From an uncultured Paracoccaceae bacterium (GTDB taxonomy: Bacteria > Pseudomonadota > Alphaproteobacteria > Rhodobacterales > Rhodobacteraceae), in the NCBI GenBank assembly GCA_947501355.1, contig CANMVA010000002.1, positions 186,001 to 250,000 on the forward strand: a stretch of 64,000 nucleotides of DNA, in the 5' to 3' direction. Of the stretch, positions 17,933 through 27,677 are shown in pieces; the stretch's first letter is position 1, and every line of letters starts with the position of its first letter. The translations under genes were made by a program, and so were the position numbers. The notes under the pieces are model-generated. The model did not search any database, was not told the DNA's origin, and worked only from the letters and a program-made list of their open reading frames with translations.

Positions 17933-18511
17933 TTAGTTTACAGCACCGTCCGAGGGGACCGTCAGCTGAGCTGTATCCTCGGGCAGGTCGATTTCATAGA
18001 ATGTATATGACAGCGTGATGTGCTTGGCGAATTTCGCCTCGCGGTCATCGACGATTTCGGGGTCCACGAAGAAGGTGACGGGCATCGTCACACGCTCTCC
18101 GGGTTGCAGGATCTGTTCCTCAAAGCAGAAGCATTGGATTTTGCTGAAGAACGCGCCTGCCGCGTAAGGGGCCACGTTGTAGCTGGCCGATCCCGCCACG
18201 GGGCGGTCGGTCGGGTTATAGGCCTCGTAAAAGGCCAGGCCGGTTTCACCGATGCGCACTTCCATTTCGCGCTGCACCGGGGTGAACTCCCACGGCATGT
18301 CGCGCTCCAGCGAGGCGTCAAAGCGGATCTTGATGGTCTGATCGAGAATCATGTCGCTGCCGCTTTCGGCAACATTTGTAGCCCCGCCATAGCCGGTGAC
18401 CCGGCAGAACCAGTCATAAAGCGGCACCGAGGCCCAGGCGAGCCCGCCCATCAGGACCACGACCCCTACGGTCTGTGCGAGTGTCTTTTGCTTGCCTTCC
18501 AGTCCCAGCAT
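17933..18511 (-). CDS. ctaG: Cytochrome c oxidase assembly protein CtaG/Cox11
   Basis: A 192-residue copper chaperone that delivers copper to the CuB centre. A single N-terminal membrane segment anchors a periplasmic domain. [15 protein letters not shown] holds the first conserved Cys (residue 36), and IQCFCFEEQ holds the copper-binding CFC pair. [10 protein letters not shown] is another family block. The start overlaps the stop of the preceding small gene by one base, so translation is probably coupled. Confidence 0.95.
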   Translation of the reverse strand: MLGLEGKQKTLAQTVGVVVLMGGLAWASVPLYDWFCRVTGYGGATNVAESGSDMILDQTIKIRFDASLERDMPWEFTPVQREMEVRIGETGLAFYEAYNPTDRPVAGSASYNVAPYAAGAFFSKIQCFCFEEQILQPGERVTMPVTFFVDPEIVDDREAKFAKHITLSYTFYEIDLPEDTAQLTVPSDGAVN

Positions 18512-18699
18512 CAGTTGCCCTCCTGCGGGATCATATGGGGGCGGGCCACATGGTCGAAGCCTTCCAGTGGCTGGCCCGTGGTGACTTTCACGACAGTCAG
18601 ACCAAAAACGATCCCGATCAGGCCAACCAGAACAACAGCCAGCGAGACGTTCCGGCCAAAGCGCCGCGTATGCAGTTCATGATCTTTCGAGAACGCCAT
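18511..18699 (-). CDS. Small membrane protein of the cta operon (CoxF-like position)
   Basis: A 62-residue protein with a charged N-terminus, one hydrophobic segment (about residues 19-39) and a short tail. It overlaps ctaB upstream (TAATG) and ctaG downstream (TGATG) by one base each, so it is clearly part of the operon. Small proteins in this position in Rhodobacteraceae and rhizobia are annotated as CoxF or hypothetical. A role in oxidase assembly is inferred from position only. Confidence 0.8.
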   Translation of the reverse strand: MAFSKDHELHTRRFGRNVSLAVVLVGLIGIVFGLTVVKVTTGQPLEGFDHVARPHMIPQEGN

Positions 18700-19634
18700 T
18701 ACCAGCCTCCCAACCCGAAGGGCGCAAGGGCCGGTTTCACCAGCAGCGCGCCGAAATGCAGGAAGAGGTAGAGCAGCGAAAACTTAAAGAAGGCTTTCTC
18801 GGTCTTGTAGTTGTCCGCCTCGGCCTGCGTCTCATCCCGGCGCCAGATCTCGACTGCGCCTTTGATGAACCACGCGTTCAGCGCCACCGCGATGGCCAGA
18901 TAGATCGGCCCGGCAATAGCGGTAAAGCCAAGGCCGATGGCGACCGGGGCCAGCAACAACGTATAGGCCAGCAGATGATTGCGCGTGGTGCGGCGACCAT
19001 GGGTGACCGTCAGCATCGGCACACCTGCGTCATCGTAATCGGACTTCATGAACAACGCCAAAGCCCAGAAATGAGGCGGCGTCCACATGAAGATGATGGC
19101 GAACATCAGCACCGATTCCAGCGAAATGCCACCCGTGACAATCGCCCAGCCGATCATCGGAGGGAACGCGCCCGCCGCGCCACCGATCACGATGTTCTGC
19201 GGGGTCGAGCGCTTCAGCCACATTGAATAGACGACGGCATAGAAGAAGATCGTGAAAGCCAGAAGGCCAGCGGCCAGCGCATTCGTGGCCAACCACAGCA
19301 GCACAACCGAAAAGCCCGACAGCGCCAGACCCACGGCCAGGGCATCGTTTGGCGTGACCTTGCCCGCCGGAATAGGCCGCTTTTTCGTGCGGCGCATGAT
19401 GCGGTCGATATCAGCATCCCACCACATGTTCAGCGCGCCCGAGGCCCCTGCCCCGATGGCAACGAACAGGATCCCGCAAAAGGCCACGAACGGATGGATC
19501 GAGCCCGGCGCGACCAGAAGGCCAACCAGTGCCGTGAAGATCACAAGGGACATCACACGGGGCTTGAGCAGCGCGAAGAAGTCGCTGAACTGCGCGTCCC
19601 CGGTCTCTGGCTTGTTGATGCTTGTATCAGTCAT
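18699..19634 (-). CDS. ctaB: Protoheme IX farnesyltransferase (heme O synthase)
   Basis: A 311-residue UbiA-superfamily membrane enzyme that attaches a farnesyl group to heme b to make heme O, the precursor of heme A. LLKPRVMSLVIFTALVGL is the family N-terminus, and NMWWDADIDRIMRRTKKRP is the prenyl-diphosphate binding motif with its Asp residues. About nine membrane helices are visible. I start at the ATG at 19634, which has AGGA seven bases upstream; an earlier ATG would add 14 unusual residues. It lies between coxB and the small membrane protein gene. Confidence 0.95.
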   Translation of the reverse strand: MTDTSINKPETGDAQFSDFFALLKPRVMSLVIFTALVGLLVAPGSIHPFVAFCGILFVAIGAGASGALNMWWDADIDRIMRRTKKRPIPAGKVTPNDALAVGLALSGFSVVLLWLATNALAAGLLAFTIFFYAVVYSMWLKRSTPQNIVIGGAAGAFPPMIGWAIVTGGISLESVLMFAIIFMWTPPHFWALALFMKSDYDDAGVPMLTVTHGRRTTRNHLLAYTLLLAPVAIGLGFTAIAGPIYLAIAVALNAWFIKGAVEIWRRDETQAEADNYKTEKAFFKFSLLYLFLHFGALLVKPALAPFGLGGW

Positions 19635-19695
19635 TCTGTTTTCCTGGCTCAAGGGGGCAGGTGCGCCCTGCCCCATTTAGCTGCTCCGTCTGGCT

Positions 19696-20547
19696 TTACT
19701 CGACCGAGGCAACCTCGATGCTGCGCGGTGTGCCGGCGAACTCTTCAATCGCACCGTCCAGCCACTCGGCATAAACCTCTTCGCTAACCACTTTCATGGT
19801 GATCGGCATATAGGCGTGGTCCTTGCCGCACAGCTCAGAGCACTGACCGAAATAGACGCCTTCCTTCTCGGCGGCGAACCACAGCTCGGCCAAACGACCC
19901 GGAACTGCGTCCTGCTTCACACCAAAGGCGGGGATCGTCCACGAATGGATCACATCCGCCGCAGTGACCTGCATCACAACGGTCTTGCCGATGGGCACGA
20001 CGACAGCCGTGTCGGTGGCCAGCAGAAAGGCCTGATCCTCATAGCCATACTCGGCCAACTCATCGCGCTGCAGCATGAAGCTGTCAAAGGCGAAGTCGTG
20101 GTCGACATATTCATAGCCCCAGTACCACTGATATCCGGTCACCTTGATGGTGATGTCAGCCTCGGGGATTTCCTGCTGCTTGAAAAGCACCGGCAGCGAG
20201 AACGCACCGATAAACATCAAGATCACAATCGGCACCACGGTCCAAGTGACCTCCAGCGCGGAATGGTGGGTGAAGGTCGCGGGCGTCGGGTTGCTGCGGC
20301 GATTATAGCGCACCATCACAACGACCAGCAAAGCCGTGACAAACAGCGTGATGATCGTGATGATCACGAGGATCATCCCATCCAGCCATTGCAGATCGCG
20401 GGCCAGTTCGGTCGCGGCGGGCTGGAAGCCGATGCCACGGTCAATCGGCTGCCCGATCACTTCGAGGTCTTGCAGCGCATCCTGCGCCTGGGCCGTGCCC
20501 GCTGTCAGAAAACCGGCCAGACCGGCGAGTTTCGTCATCAATCGCAT
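19696..20547 (-). CDS. coxB: Cytochrome c oxidase subunit II
   Basis: A 283-residue subunit with a signal peptide (MRLMTKLAGLAGFLTAGTAQA), two membrane helices (about 50-75 and 95-115) and a periplasmic cupredoxin domain. The CuA site is GQCSELCGKDHAYMPI near residue 240, with both Cys, the His and the Met ligand. YQWYWGYEY is the aromatic electron-entry region. It is the first gene of the minus-strand cta operon. The 197-base divergent region to tldD contains a perfect FNR box. Confidence 0.97.
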   Translation of the reverse strand: MRLMTKLAGLAGFLTAGTAQAQDALQDLEVIGQPIDRGIGFQPAATELARDLQWLDGMILVIITIITLFVTALLVVVMVRYNRRSNPTPATFTHHSALEVTWTVVPIVILMFIGAFSLPVLFKQQEIPEADITIKVTGYQWYWGYEYVDHDFAFDSFMLQRDELAEYGYEDQAFLLATDTAVVVPIGKTVVMQVTAADVIHSWTIPAFGVKQDAVPGRLAELWFAAEKEGVYFGQCSELCGKDHAYMPITMKVVSEEVYAEWLDGAIEEFAGTPRSIEVASVE

Positions 20548-20696
20548 GTATGTATTCCCATCGGTTGCGGGTGTGTTTCACCCATCGTGACGGAGGCCTC
20601 CTGCGGGAGGCGGAATCCCGTTGTATTCAGCGCTCTGTGAACCATATTCTAGGACACAGAACAAGATTGTCTCTTGCGGCAAACGGACGCTTTTTT

Positions 20697-20710
20697 TTGA
20701 TCTAGATCAA
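20697..20710. promoter_or_regulatory. FNR/FnrL binding site
   Basis: TTGATCTAGATCAA is a perfect match to TTGAT-N4-ATCAA. It is symmetric, so it can act on either divergent gene. Its centre is about 156 bases from the coxB start and 41 bases from the tldD start. The more natural target is the high-oxygen cta operon, but direct control is inference. Confidence 0.75.
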
Positions 20711-20744
20711 GTTTCCGAAACGCGCCCGAAAGAAGGAACCCCCT

Positions 20745-22166
20745 ATGCCCATTGACGTTTTTCGCCCGTTTGAGACTTACCTAGATGCGGATCAGGCCTT
20801 AGCCACCTTGCGCGACGCCACGGCAGGGGCCGATGATGGCGAGCTTTTTCTGGAGCGTCGGCGCTCTGAAATGATCTCTTTCGATGACGGTCGGGTGAAA
20901 ACCGCAAGCTATGACGCGTCCGAGGGATTCGGTCTGCGCGCGGTGCGCGGTGAGGTGGCAGGCTACGCCCATTCGTCCGAGATCAGCGAAAGCGCCCTGC
21001 TGCGCGCGGTCGGCACGACGCGGCTCGCGGTGGGCGATGGCGGCGGCACGCTGGCGGCTGGACCGGTGGCCACGAACCAGAAGCTCTATGGTGATGACAA
21101 CCCGATGGAGGCGTATGAGTTTCCCGTCAAGATCGACCTTCTGCGGGAGATCGACGCCTTTGCCCGTGGCCTTGACAAGCGCGTGGTGCAAGTCTCTGCC
21201 TCCCTTGGCGCGTCGATGCAGGAGATTGAGATCATGCGCCCCGATGGCACCCGCGTCCGTGATGCGCGCCCGATGTCGCGCCTCAACGTGTCGGTCATTG
21301 TCGAGCAGGACGGACGCCGCGAAAGCGGCGGCACCGGTGCGGGTGGTCGCGATGGGCTCGCCCGTCTGATGGAACCCGGCCACTGGCAACCCGCGATCCG
21401 CGAAGCGTTGCGCATCGCGCTGGTCAATCTGGAGGCCGAGCCTGCGCCTGCGGGTGTCATGGATGTCGTCCTTGGCCCCGGCTGGCCCGGCATCTTGCTG
21501 CATGAAGCCGTGGGGCACGGGCTGGAAGGGGATTTTAACCGCAAAGGGTCGTCTGCTTTTGCGGGACTCATGGGCCAACAGGTTGCCGCGAAAGGCGTGA
21601 CTGTACTGGATGACGGCACGATCCCCGATCGCCGCGGGTCGATCACGATTGATGACGAGGGCACGCCGTCTGCCAAAAACGTGCTGATCGAGGACGGCGT
21701 TCTGGTCGGCTACATGCAGGACCGCCAGAACGCCCGGCTGATGGGCGTGGCCCCCACCGGCAACGGACGGCGTGAAAGCTACGCCCATGCGCCAATGCCG
21801 AGGATGACCAACACCTATATGCTGGGCGGCGATGCCGCCCCCGACGACATCGTCGCCGATCTGAAAGACGGTATTTATGCGATTGGTTTTGGCGGTGGTC
21901 AGGTGGATATCACCAACGGCAAATTCGTGTTCTCCTGCACCGAGGCCTACCGCGTGAAAAACGGCAAAGTGGGCGCGCCTGTGAAAGGCGCCACGCTGAT
22001 TGGCGACGGGGCCACAGCGCTGCGCCAGATCCGGGCCATCGGCAATGACATGGCGCTCGATCCCGGTATCGGCAATTGCGGCAAGGCTGGCCAATGGGTG
22101 CCTGTGGGCGTGGGCCAGCCCACGCTGATGATCGGCGGTCTGACCGTCGGCGGGTCTGCCGCCTAG
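20745..22166 (+). CDS. tldD: Metalloprotease TldD
   Basis: A 473-residue subunit of the TldD/TldE zinc protease, which degrades unfolded peptides and matures some modified peptides. The catalytic motif HEAVGHGLEGDFNRKG (about residue 250) contains HExxxH, marking the active TldD rather than TldE/PmbA. GGQVDITNGKFVFSCTEAY, with a Cys ligand, is the C-terminal block. AAGGA lies upstream of ATG. It is divergent from coxB; the same arrangement is common in Rhodobacteraceae. No tldE partner is in this window. Confidence 0.95.
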   Translation: MPIDVFRPFETYLDADQALATLRDATAGADDGELFLERRRSEMISFDDGRVKTASYDASEGFGLRAVRGEVAGYAHSSEISESALLRAVGTTRLAVGDGGGTLAAGPVATNQKLYGDDNPMEAYEFPVKIDLLREIDAFARGLDKRVVQVSASLGASMQEIEIMRPDGTRVRDARPMSRLNVSVIVEQDGRRESGGTGAGGRDGLARLMEPGHWQPAIREALRIALVNLEAEPAPAGVMDVVLGPGWPGILLHEAVGHGLEGDFNRKGSSAFAGLMGQQVAAKGVTVLDDGTIPDRRGSITIDDEGTPSAKNVLIEDGVLVGYMQDRQNARLMGVAPTGNGRRESYAHAPMPRMTNTYMLGGDAAPDDIVADLKDGIYAIGFGGGQVDITNGKFVFSCTEAYRVKNGKVGAPVKGATLIGDGATALRQIRAIGNDMALDPGIGNCGKAGQWVPVGVGQPTLMIGGLTVGGSAA

Positions 22167-22225
22167 AGAGGTTTTGCGCCTGCTTCGCAGTCGCTACGCG
22201 CGGGTTTGCTGACGCAACCCCGCGC

Positions 22226-22260
22226 AGCCTCCGGCGGGGATATTTGTAAAAAGCGAAAGA
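22226..22260 (+). repeat. Short post-gene motif, copy 4
   Basis: GCCTCCGGCGGGGATATTTG followed by AAAAAGCGAAAGA lies 60 bases after the tldD stop. It closely matches the minus-strand copy at 55043-55078, including the GCCTYCGGCG lead-in. Confidence 0.45.
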
Positions 22261-22340
22261 CAGGGGCGGTGTCCAGAACGGTTTACGCCTTGTTAACCGA
22301 CTTGCGGCTATACCTGATCCTGCAAGAGACGGAGCGACGG

Positions 22341-23486
22341 ATGACCGAAGAACACCTTTCTTCCTTTCACCCCCCACTCCCACCCACCACGGAAGATACA
22401 CTGGTTGCGTGGCTCCGTCTCTTGCGCTCACGCCGGGTTGGCGTGACCACGTTTTTCCGACTTCTGAAAGAACATGGCACCGCAGAGGCAGCGCTTAAGG
22501 CGTTGCCTGAGGTCGCGAAAGCCGCAGGCGTTCAACGCTATCAGGTGTGCCCGGAAGGCGTGGTGCACGCGGAACTCGCCGCAGGACGCCGCGCAGGTGC
22601 GACGCTCGTGCGGTATGGCACGCCTGACTACCCCGCCGCGCTCTGCGATATTCCCGACCCACCGCCACTTTTTTGGGCAAAAGGCGATCTGGAGTTGCTC
22701 AGGAAGCCCGCCATCGCCTTGGTCGGCGCGCGCAATGCCTCTTCTTTAGGCACTCGGATGGCCAAGTCGCTGGCCGGGCAACTGGGGAAAGAGGGGCACG
22801 TGATCGTCTCAGGCCTCGCACGGGGTGTAGATACTGCCGCCCATCATGCCGCTTTGGAAACGGGCACGATTGCTGTTCTGGCAGGCGGGGTCGATGTGCT
22901 TTACCCGGCCGAGAATGCCACTTTGGCGGAGGACATCGCTCGCAAAGGCCTGCGGATTTCAGAGCAACCCATGGGGCTTCAGCCCATGGCGCGGCACTTC
23001 CCGCGGCGCAACCGGATCATCTCGGGCCTGTCGCAAGCGGTGGTCGTGGTTGAGGCGGCCGCAAAGTCCGGCAGCCTGATCACCGCGCGCAATGCGCTCG
23101 ATCAGGGCCGTGATGTGTTGGCTGTGCCGGGGCACCCCTTTGATGCCCGCGCGTCAGGCTGCAACATGCTGATCCGCGACGGGGCAACTCTGGTGCGCGG
23201 GGCGAAAGACGTGATCGAGGCGCTGGCCCGCCCGAGCGCACCCGAATTGCCGCTGGAGCCTCCGGTAAAAGCCCCGCCGCCTGCGCGCAGCTTGCAGGAC
23301 ACTGCAGCCCTGCATTCCGAAATCCTCGCGCGGATCGGCCCCTCCCCCGTCGCCGAAGACCAGCTGATCCGCGACATCGCAGCACCTGCACAACGTGTGG
23401 CGCCGGTGCTGGTCGATATGGAAATGAACGGCCTGATCGAGCGGCAAGCAGGTGGTCTTTTGGCCCGTGCAGAGGCGGCAAAATAG
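22341..23486 (+). CDS. dprA: DNA-processing protein DprA
   Basis: A 381-residue single-strand DNA binding protein that loads RecA during natural transformation. After an N-terminal SAM-like region, the Rossmann-like DprA domain runs from about residue 85 to 295, with ALVGARNASSLGTRMAKSLAGQL, SGLARGVDTAAHHAAL, YPAENATLAEDI and the PRRNRIISGLSQAVVVVEA block. A C-terminal winged-helix domain ends the protein. The ATG at 22341 has GGAG upstream; earlier in-frame codons read through the repeat motif and are unlikely. It is followed by topA, a common pairing in bacteria. Confidence 0.95.
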   Translation: MTEEHLSSFHPPLPPTTEDTLVAWLRLLRSRRVGVTTFFRLLKEHGTAEAALKALPEVAKAAGVQRYQVCPEGVVHAELAAGRRAGATLVRYGTPDYPAALCDIPDPPPLFWAKGDLELLRKPAIALVGARNASSLGTRMAKSLAGQLGKEGHVIVSGLARGVDTAAHHAALETGTIAVLAGGVDVLYPAENATLAEDIARKGLRISEQPMGLQPMARHFPRRNRIISGLSQAVVVVEAAAKSGSLITARNALDQGRDVLAVPGHPFDARASGCNMLIRDGATLVRGAKDVIEALARPSAPELPLEPPVKAPPPARSLQDTAALHSEILARIGPSPVAEDQLIRDIAAPAQRVAPVLVDMEMNGLIERQAGGLLARAEAAK

Positions 23487-23586
23487 CCCTGCCATTTCAC
23501 GCCTTTGCCAAGCGCGATTGACAAGTCTCAATCCAACCCCACATCTTGCGCGTCCAATGCCCCCCTGTTGAGTCGTGAGGAAGTTC

Positions 23587-26172
23587 ATGCCCGTTGTCGT
23601 CGTTGAATCGCCTGCTAAGGCCAAGACAATCAACACTTATCTGGGGCCCAACTACACCGTTTTGGCGTCCTACGGCCATGTTCGCGACCTGCCGCCCAAG
23701 GACGGATCGGTCGATCCGGATCATGAGTTCGAGATGAAATGGGAGGTCGCGAGCGACAGCAAAAAGCATGTCAAAGCGATTGCCGATGCGCTGGCCGATG
23801 ACCCCGAACTGATCCTCGCCACCGACCCTGATCGTGAGGGCGAAGCCATCAGCTGGCACCTGCAAGAGGCGCTCACAAAGCGCAAGTCGATTAAGAAAGA
23901 CACCCCCGTCAGCCGCGTGGTGTTCAACGCGATCACCAAAAGCGCTGTGACCGAGGCGATGCAGAACCCCCGCCAGGTCGATATGGAACTGGTGGAGGCC
24001 TATCTGGCCCGCCGCGCGCTAGATTATCTGGTGGGGTTCAACCTCTCGCCCGTGCTGTGGCGCAAATTGCCCGGCTCTCGCTCCGCAGGCCGCGTGCAGT
24101 CGGTCTGCCTGCGCCTGATCGTCGAGCGCGAGATGGAGATCGAGGCCTTCAACGCCCGCGAATACTGGTCCGTCAAAGCTCAGCTGACCTCTGCCCGGGG
24201 TCAAACTTTTGACGCCCGGCTCACGGTTCTGGGCGGCGAGAAGCTGGATAAATATGACATCGCGAACGAGACCGCCGCCGAACTCGCCGTCAAAGCCGTC
24301 GACAGTCGCGATCTGACGATCCAGCGGGTGGAGGCGAAACCCGCCAACCGCAACCCCTCTGCGCCCTTCATGACGTCGACCTTGCAGCAAGAGGCGAGCC
24401 GCAAGTTCGGCTTCGGCGCACGGCAAACCATGAGCACGGCCCAGCGCCTCTATGAGGCGGGCTATATCACCTATATGCGGACCGACGGGATCGACATGGC
24501 GCCCGAAGCGGTCTCTGCCGCGCGCGATGCCATCGGGGACCGCTACGGCAAGGATTATGTGCCTGAAAAGCCCCGCATTTATAAGAACAAGGCCAAGAAT
24601 GCGCAGGAAGCGCATGAGTGTATTCGCCCCACGGACATGACCGTTTCTGCCGCTGAGCTGAAAGTCTCGGAACCCGATCAGCGCAAGCTCTATGATCTGA
24701 TCTGGAAACGCACGCTGGCCAGCCAGATGGAAGCCGCCCGGATGGAGCGCACGACGGTCGATATCGGCAGTGCCGACGGTCAGGTAGAGTTGCGCGCGAC
24801 CGGTCAGGTCGTGCTCTTTGATGGCTTTCTCAAAGTCTATGAGGAAGGTCGCGACGACGATGTCGTCGATGAGGATGACAAGCGCCTGCCGCAATTGGCC
24901 GAGGGGGAGAAGGCCGAGAAAAAGGCGATCACGCCCGAACAGCATTTCACCCAGCCACCGCCCCGCTACACCGAGGCGACGCTGGTCAAGAAAATGGAAG
25001 AACTGGGCATCGGCCGCCCCTCGACCTACGCGTCAATTGTCACCACGATCCAGGACCGTGAATATGTCCGCAAGGACAAGAACCGCTTGATTCCAGAGGA
25101 CAAAGGGCGGCTGGTAACAGCCTTCCTGTCGAATTATTTCCGCAAATATGTAGGCTATGATTTCACCGCCGATCTGGAGGCGCAGTTGGATCACGTCTCG
25201 GCCGGGGATGCCGATTACAAGGATGTGCTTGCCAAGTTCTGGCGCGATTTTTCCGCCGCGATTGAGGAAACCGCCGATCTGCGCATCACCGAGGTGCTCG
25301 AAAAAATCAACGAGGTGCTGGAGCCGCATCTGTTCCCACCCACCGAAGAGGGCGGCGATCCGCGTCTTTGTCCCAATTGCGGCTCCGGACGGCTGAGCAT
25401 GCGCACCGCGCGATCGGGCGGCGCGTTCATCGGCTGCTCGAACTATCCTGAATGCAAATACACCCGCGCCTTCGGCCCTCCCGGTAAGGAAGACGACACC
25501 GGCATTCCCCCCGAAGGCAAGCTGCTGGGCGAGGATGCAGGCGACAAGATCTACGCGTTCAAAGGCCGGTTCGGGCCGTATGTGCAGCGTGGCGAGGTCA
25601 CCGACGACAACAAGAAGCCTCCGCGCCAGTCGATCCCCAAGGAATGGCCCCCCGCAGAGGTCGACCTGGAAACAGCGCTCAAGCTGCTGTCCCTGCCGCG
25701 CGAGATCGGGCCGCATCCCGAAGATGGCGTCATGGTCTGGGCCAATATAGGGCGCTACGGCCCCTACTTGAAACATGCCACCAGCACCTCCGAACGCGGT
25801 GGAACCAACGCCAATCTGGAAAGCCTTGATGAGGTCTTTACCGTCGGCATGAACCGCGCGGTGCAACTGCTGGCTGAAAAAGTCGCCAGCCGCGGTGGCC
25901 GCGGCGTGGCGGCCAGGCCAATCCGTGAGCTGGGCGAGCATCCCAATGACGGCGGCCCGGTGAATATCATGGAAGGCAAATACGGGCCTTACGTGAAATG
26001 GGAAAAGGTGAACGCGACCATTCCCAAGGGCACCGAACCCGATGCGGTGACGATGGAAATGGCTGTCGAGTTGATCGCCGAGAAAGCCGCCAAGAAAGGC
26101 ACGCGCCGCAAGACAACCGCGAAAAAGAAGCCCGCTGCAAAAAAGAAAGCGCCAGCAAAGAAAAAGGCCTGA
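23587..26172 (+). CDS. topA: DNA topoisomerase I
   Basis: An 861-residue type IA topoisomerase that relaxes negative supercoils. The Toprim domain begins VVVESPAKAKTI and has ATDPDREGEAISWHL. The active-site Tyr is residue 296 in YITYMRTDG. A four-Cys zinc ribbon begins at Cys595 (CPNCGSG...CSNYPEC). After it come repeated C-terminal elements (GRFGPYVQRGE, GRYGPYLKHA, GKYGPYVKWEK) and a Lys/Ala-rich tail of about 30 residues. I start at the ATG at 23587, which has AGGA five bases upstream, rather than the GTG four codons earlier. It lies 100 bases after dprA. Confidence 0.97.
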   Translation: MPVVVVESPAKAKTINTYLGPNYTVLASYGHVRDLPPKDGSVDPDHEFEMKWEVASDSKKHVKAIADALADDPELILATDPDREGEAISWHLQEALTKRKSIKKDTPVSRVVFNAITKSAVTEAMQNPRQVDMELVEAYLARRALDYLVGFNLSPVLWRKLPGSRSAGRVQSVCLRLIVEREMEIEAFNAREYWSVKAQLTSARGQTFDARLTVLGGEKLDKYDIANETAAELAVKAVDSRDLTIQRVEAKPANRNPSAPFMTSTLQQEASRKFGFGARQTMSTAQRLYEAGYITYMRTDGIDMAPEAVSAARDAIGDRYGKDYVPEKPRIYKNKAKNAQEAHECIRPTDMTVSAAELKVSEPDQRKLYDLIWKRTLASQMEAARMERTTVDIGSADGQVELRATGQVVLFDGFLKVYEEGRDDDVVDEDDKRLPQLAEGEKAEKKAITPEQHFTQPPPRYTEATLVKKMEELGIGRPSTYASIVTTIQDREYVRKDKNRLIPEDKGRLVTAFLSNYFRKYVGYDFTADLEAQLDHVSAGDADYKDVLAKFWRDFSAAIEETADLRITEVLEKINEVLEPHLFPPTEEGGDPRLCPNCGSGRLSMRTARSGGAFIGCSNYPECKYTRAFGPPGKEDDTGIPPEGKLLGEDAGDKIYAFKGRFGPYVQRGEVTDDNKKPPRQSIPKEWPPAEVDLETALKLLSLPREIGPHPEDGVMVWANIGRYGPYLKHATSTSERGGTNANLESLDEVFTVGMNRAVQLLAEKVASRGGRGVAARPIRELGEHPNDGGPVNIMEGKYGPYVKWEKVNATIPKGTEPDAVTMEMAVELIAEKAAKKGTRRKTTAKKKPAAKKKAPAKKKA

Positions 26173-26230
26173 TGGGCGGAACCTCTGTGCCGCGTCCGCG
26201 TTAGGCAACTCGGGTTTAGAGGTTTTCTCG

Positions 26231-27586
26231 ATGTCAGCAAAAGCGACCACGTCGCGCAGGGTCATGGCACGTCTGCGCCACGCTCTGGGCACTGTTCAGC
26301 CAGCAAAGCTGCTGCTTCTCGGCTATTGCTCGTATATTGCGTTCGGTTGGGCCCTGCTCAGCTTGCCAATCGCCCAAGAGCAAGGCGTTGCGGCCCTGGA
26401 TGCGCTTTTCATTGCCACTTCTGCGGTCTCCACCACGGGGCTTGTAACCGTCGATCCGGGCGGCAATTTCACCTTCTTCGGAGAGGTGGTGATCCTGCTT
26501 TTGATCCAGATCGGTGGTCTGGGCTACATGACGATCAGCTCGTTTGCACTGATCACGATCCAGCACCGGCTCAGCCGCGTGCGCGAGAAGACGACGCGCG
26601 CCGCGTTTAACCTTCCGGAAAACGTGCAGGCCGGGCTCTTCGTCCGCTCGGTCATTATTTTCACGCTTGCCTGCGAAGCCATCGGGGCCATCGCGCTTTA
26701 CGCCCTCTTCAGCGCTCAAGGGGTTGAGAACGCCGCCTGGACTGCAATCTTCCATGCCGTGTCAGCGTTTTGCACGGCCGGGTTCAGCCTCTTCTCAACC
26801 TCATTGGAGGCGTTCCGCGCGGACACGGGGATCGTTATCGTGATCTCGACGCTCAGCTTGCTGGGCGCGATGGGCTTTCTGATCATTGTGGATTTCTGGC
26901 GTAACCTCTTTGGCCGCAAGGAATATCTTGGCTTCACCAGCAAGATCATCCTGCGCATGACACTCTTGTTTCTCCTTGTCGGCACGATCCTCTTTTTCGC
27001 AATCGAGCCGGCCCTTGCCGATCTGCCCCCGTCAGAGCGGCTGCTGGTGGCGTTCTTCCAGACAATGACGGCGACCACGACCGTCGGCTTCAATACCTAT
27101 GCCATCAGTGCGCTGTCGCTGCCCATCATCATGATCCTTTTCGTGCTGATGATCATCGGCGCCTCGCCTGCGGGCACGGGCGGCGGGCTGAAAACGACGA
27201 CTTTTGGCGTGCTGGTCGGCCTCGTGCGCTCCTCCCTCAAGGGCCGGGACGAGGTTCGGTTCTTTAAACGCCGGGTGCCTACGGACAAGCTGCAAACCGC
27301 GACGGCTGCGCTCAGCACCTACATGGCGCTTTTGGCGGTCGCGATGATCCTGCTGCTGATGACCGAACCCGCCGCCGCCTTTGAAACCGTTATGTTCGAG
27401 GCGATCTCGGCCCTTGGCACGGTCGGGCTGTCGATGGGTCTCACCGGTGATCTGAGCCCGCTCGGCAAGCTCATCATCATCGTTTTGATGATCGCAGGGC
27501 GGGTCGGGATCCTGACGTTTGGCATCGCGCTGGCGGCCCATGACGAAACCCGCGAGGAAGAAAGCGACAATGACGTCGTCGTCTAG
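26231..27586 (+). CDS. TrkH/KtrB-type potassium transporter
   Basis: A 451-residue membrane subunit of a potassium uptake system. The four pore loops carry the expected selectivity-filter sequences in order: STTGLV, CTAGFS, TTVGFN and GTVGLS. About eight to ten membrane helices are visible. ASPAGTGGGLKTTT is the family block that follows pore loop three. No gene for the cytoplasmic RCK partner (TrkA/KtrA) is next to it, so the partner must be encoded elsewhere. The length is intermediate between KtrB and TrkH and closer to KtrB. Confidence 0.9.
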   Translation: MSAKATTSRRVMARLRHALGTVQPAKLLLLGYCSYIAFGWALLSLPIAQEQGVAALDALFIATSAVSTTGLVTVDPGGNFTFFGEVVILLLIQIGGLGYMTISSFALITIQHRLSRVREKTTRAAFNLPENVQAGLFVRSVIIFTLACEAIGAIALYALFSAQGVENAAWTAIFHAVSAFCTAGFSLFSTSLEAFRADTGIVIVISTLSLLGAMGFLIIVDFWRNLFGRKEYLGFTSKIILRMTLLFLLVGTILFFAIEPALADLPPSERLLVAFFQTMTATTTVGFNTYAISALSLPIIMILFVLMIIGASPAGTGGGLKTTTFGVLVGLVRSSLKGRDEVRFFKRRVPTDKLQTATAALSTYMALLAVAMILLLMTEPAAAFETVMFEAISALGTVGLSMGLTGDLSPLGKLIIIVLMIAGRVGILTFGIALAAHDETREEESDNDVVV

Positions 27587-27677
27587 CCGAACTCTCTGTG
27601 CCGCGCTGCGGCATATTCGTTGACTCTGCGCTTAGGCGTCGTCACAAAGTGAGCCACGCAAGGATGAGGGGCGTTTT

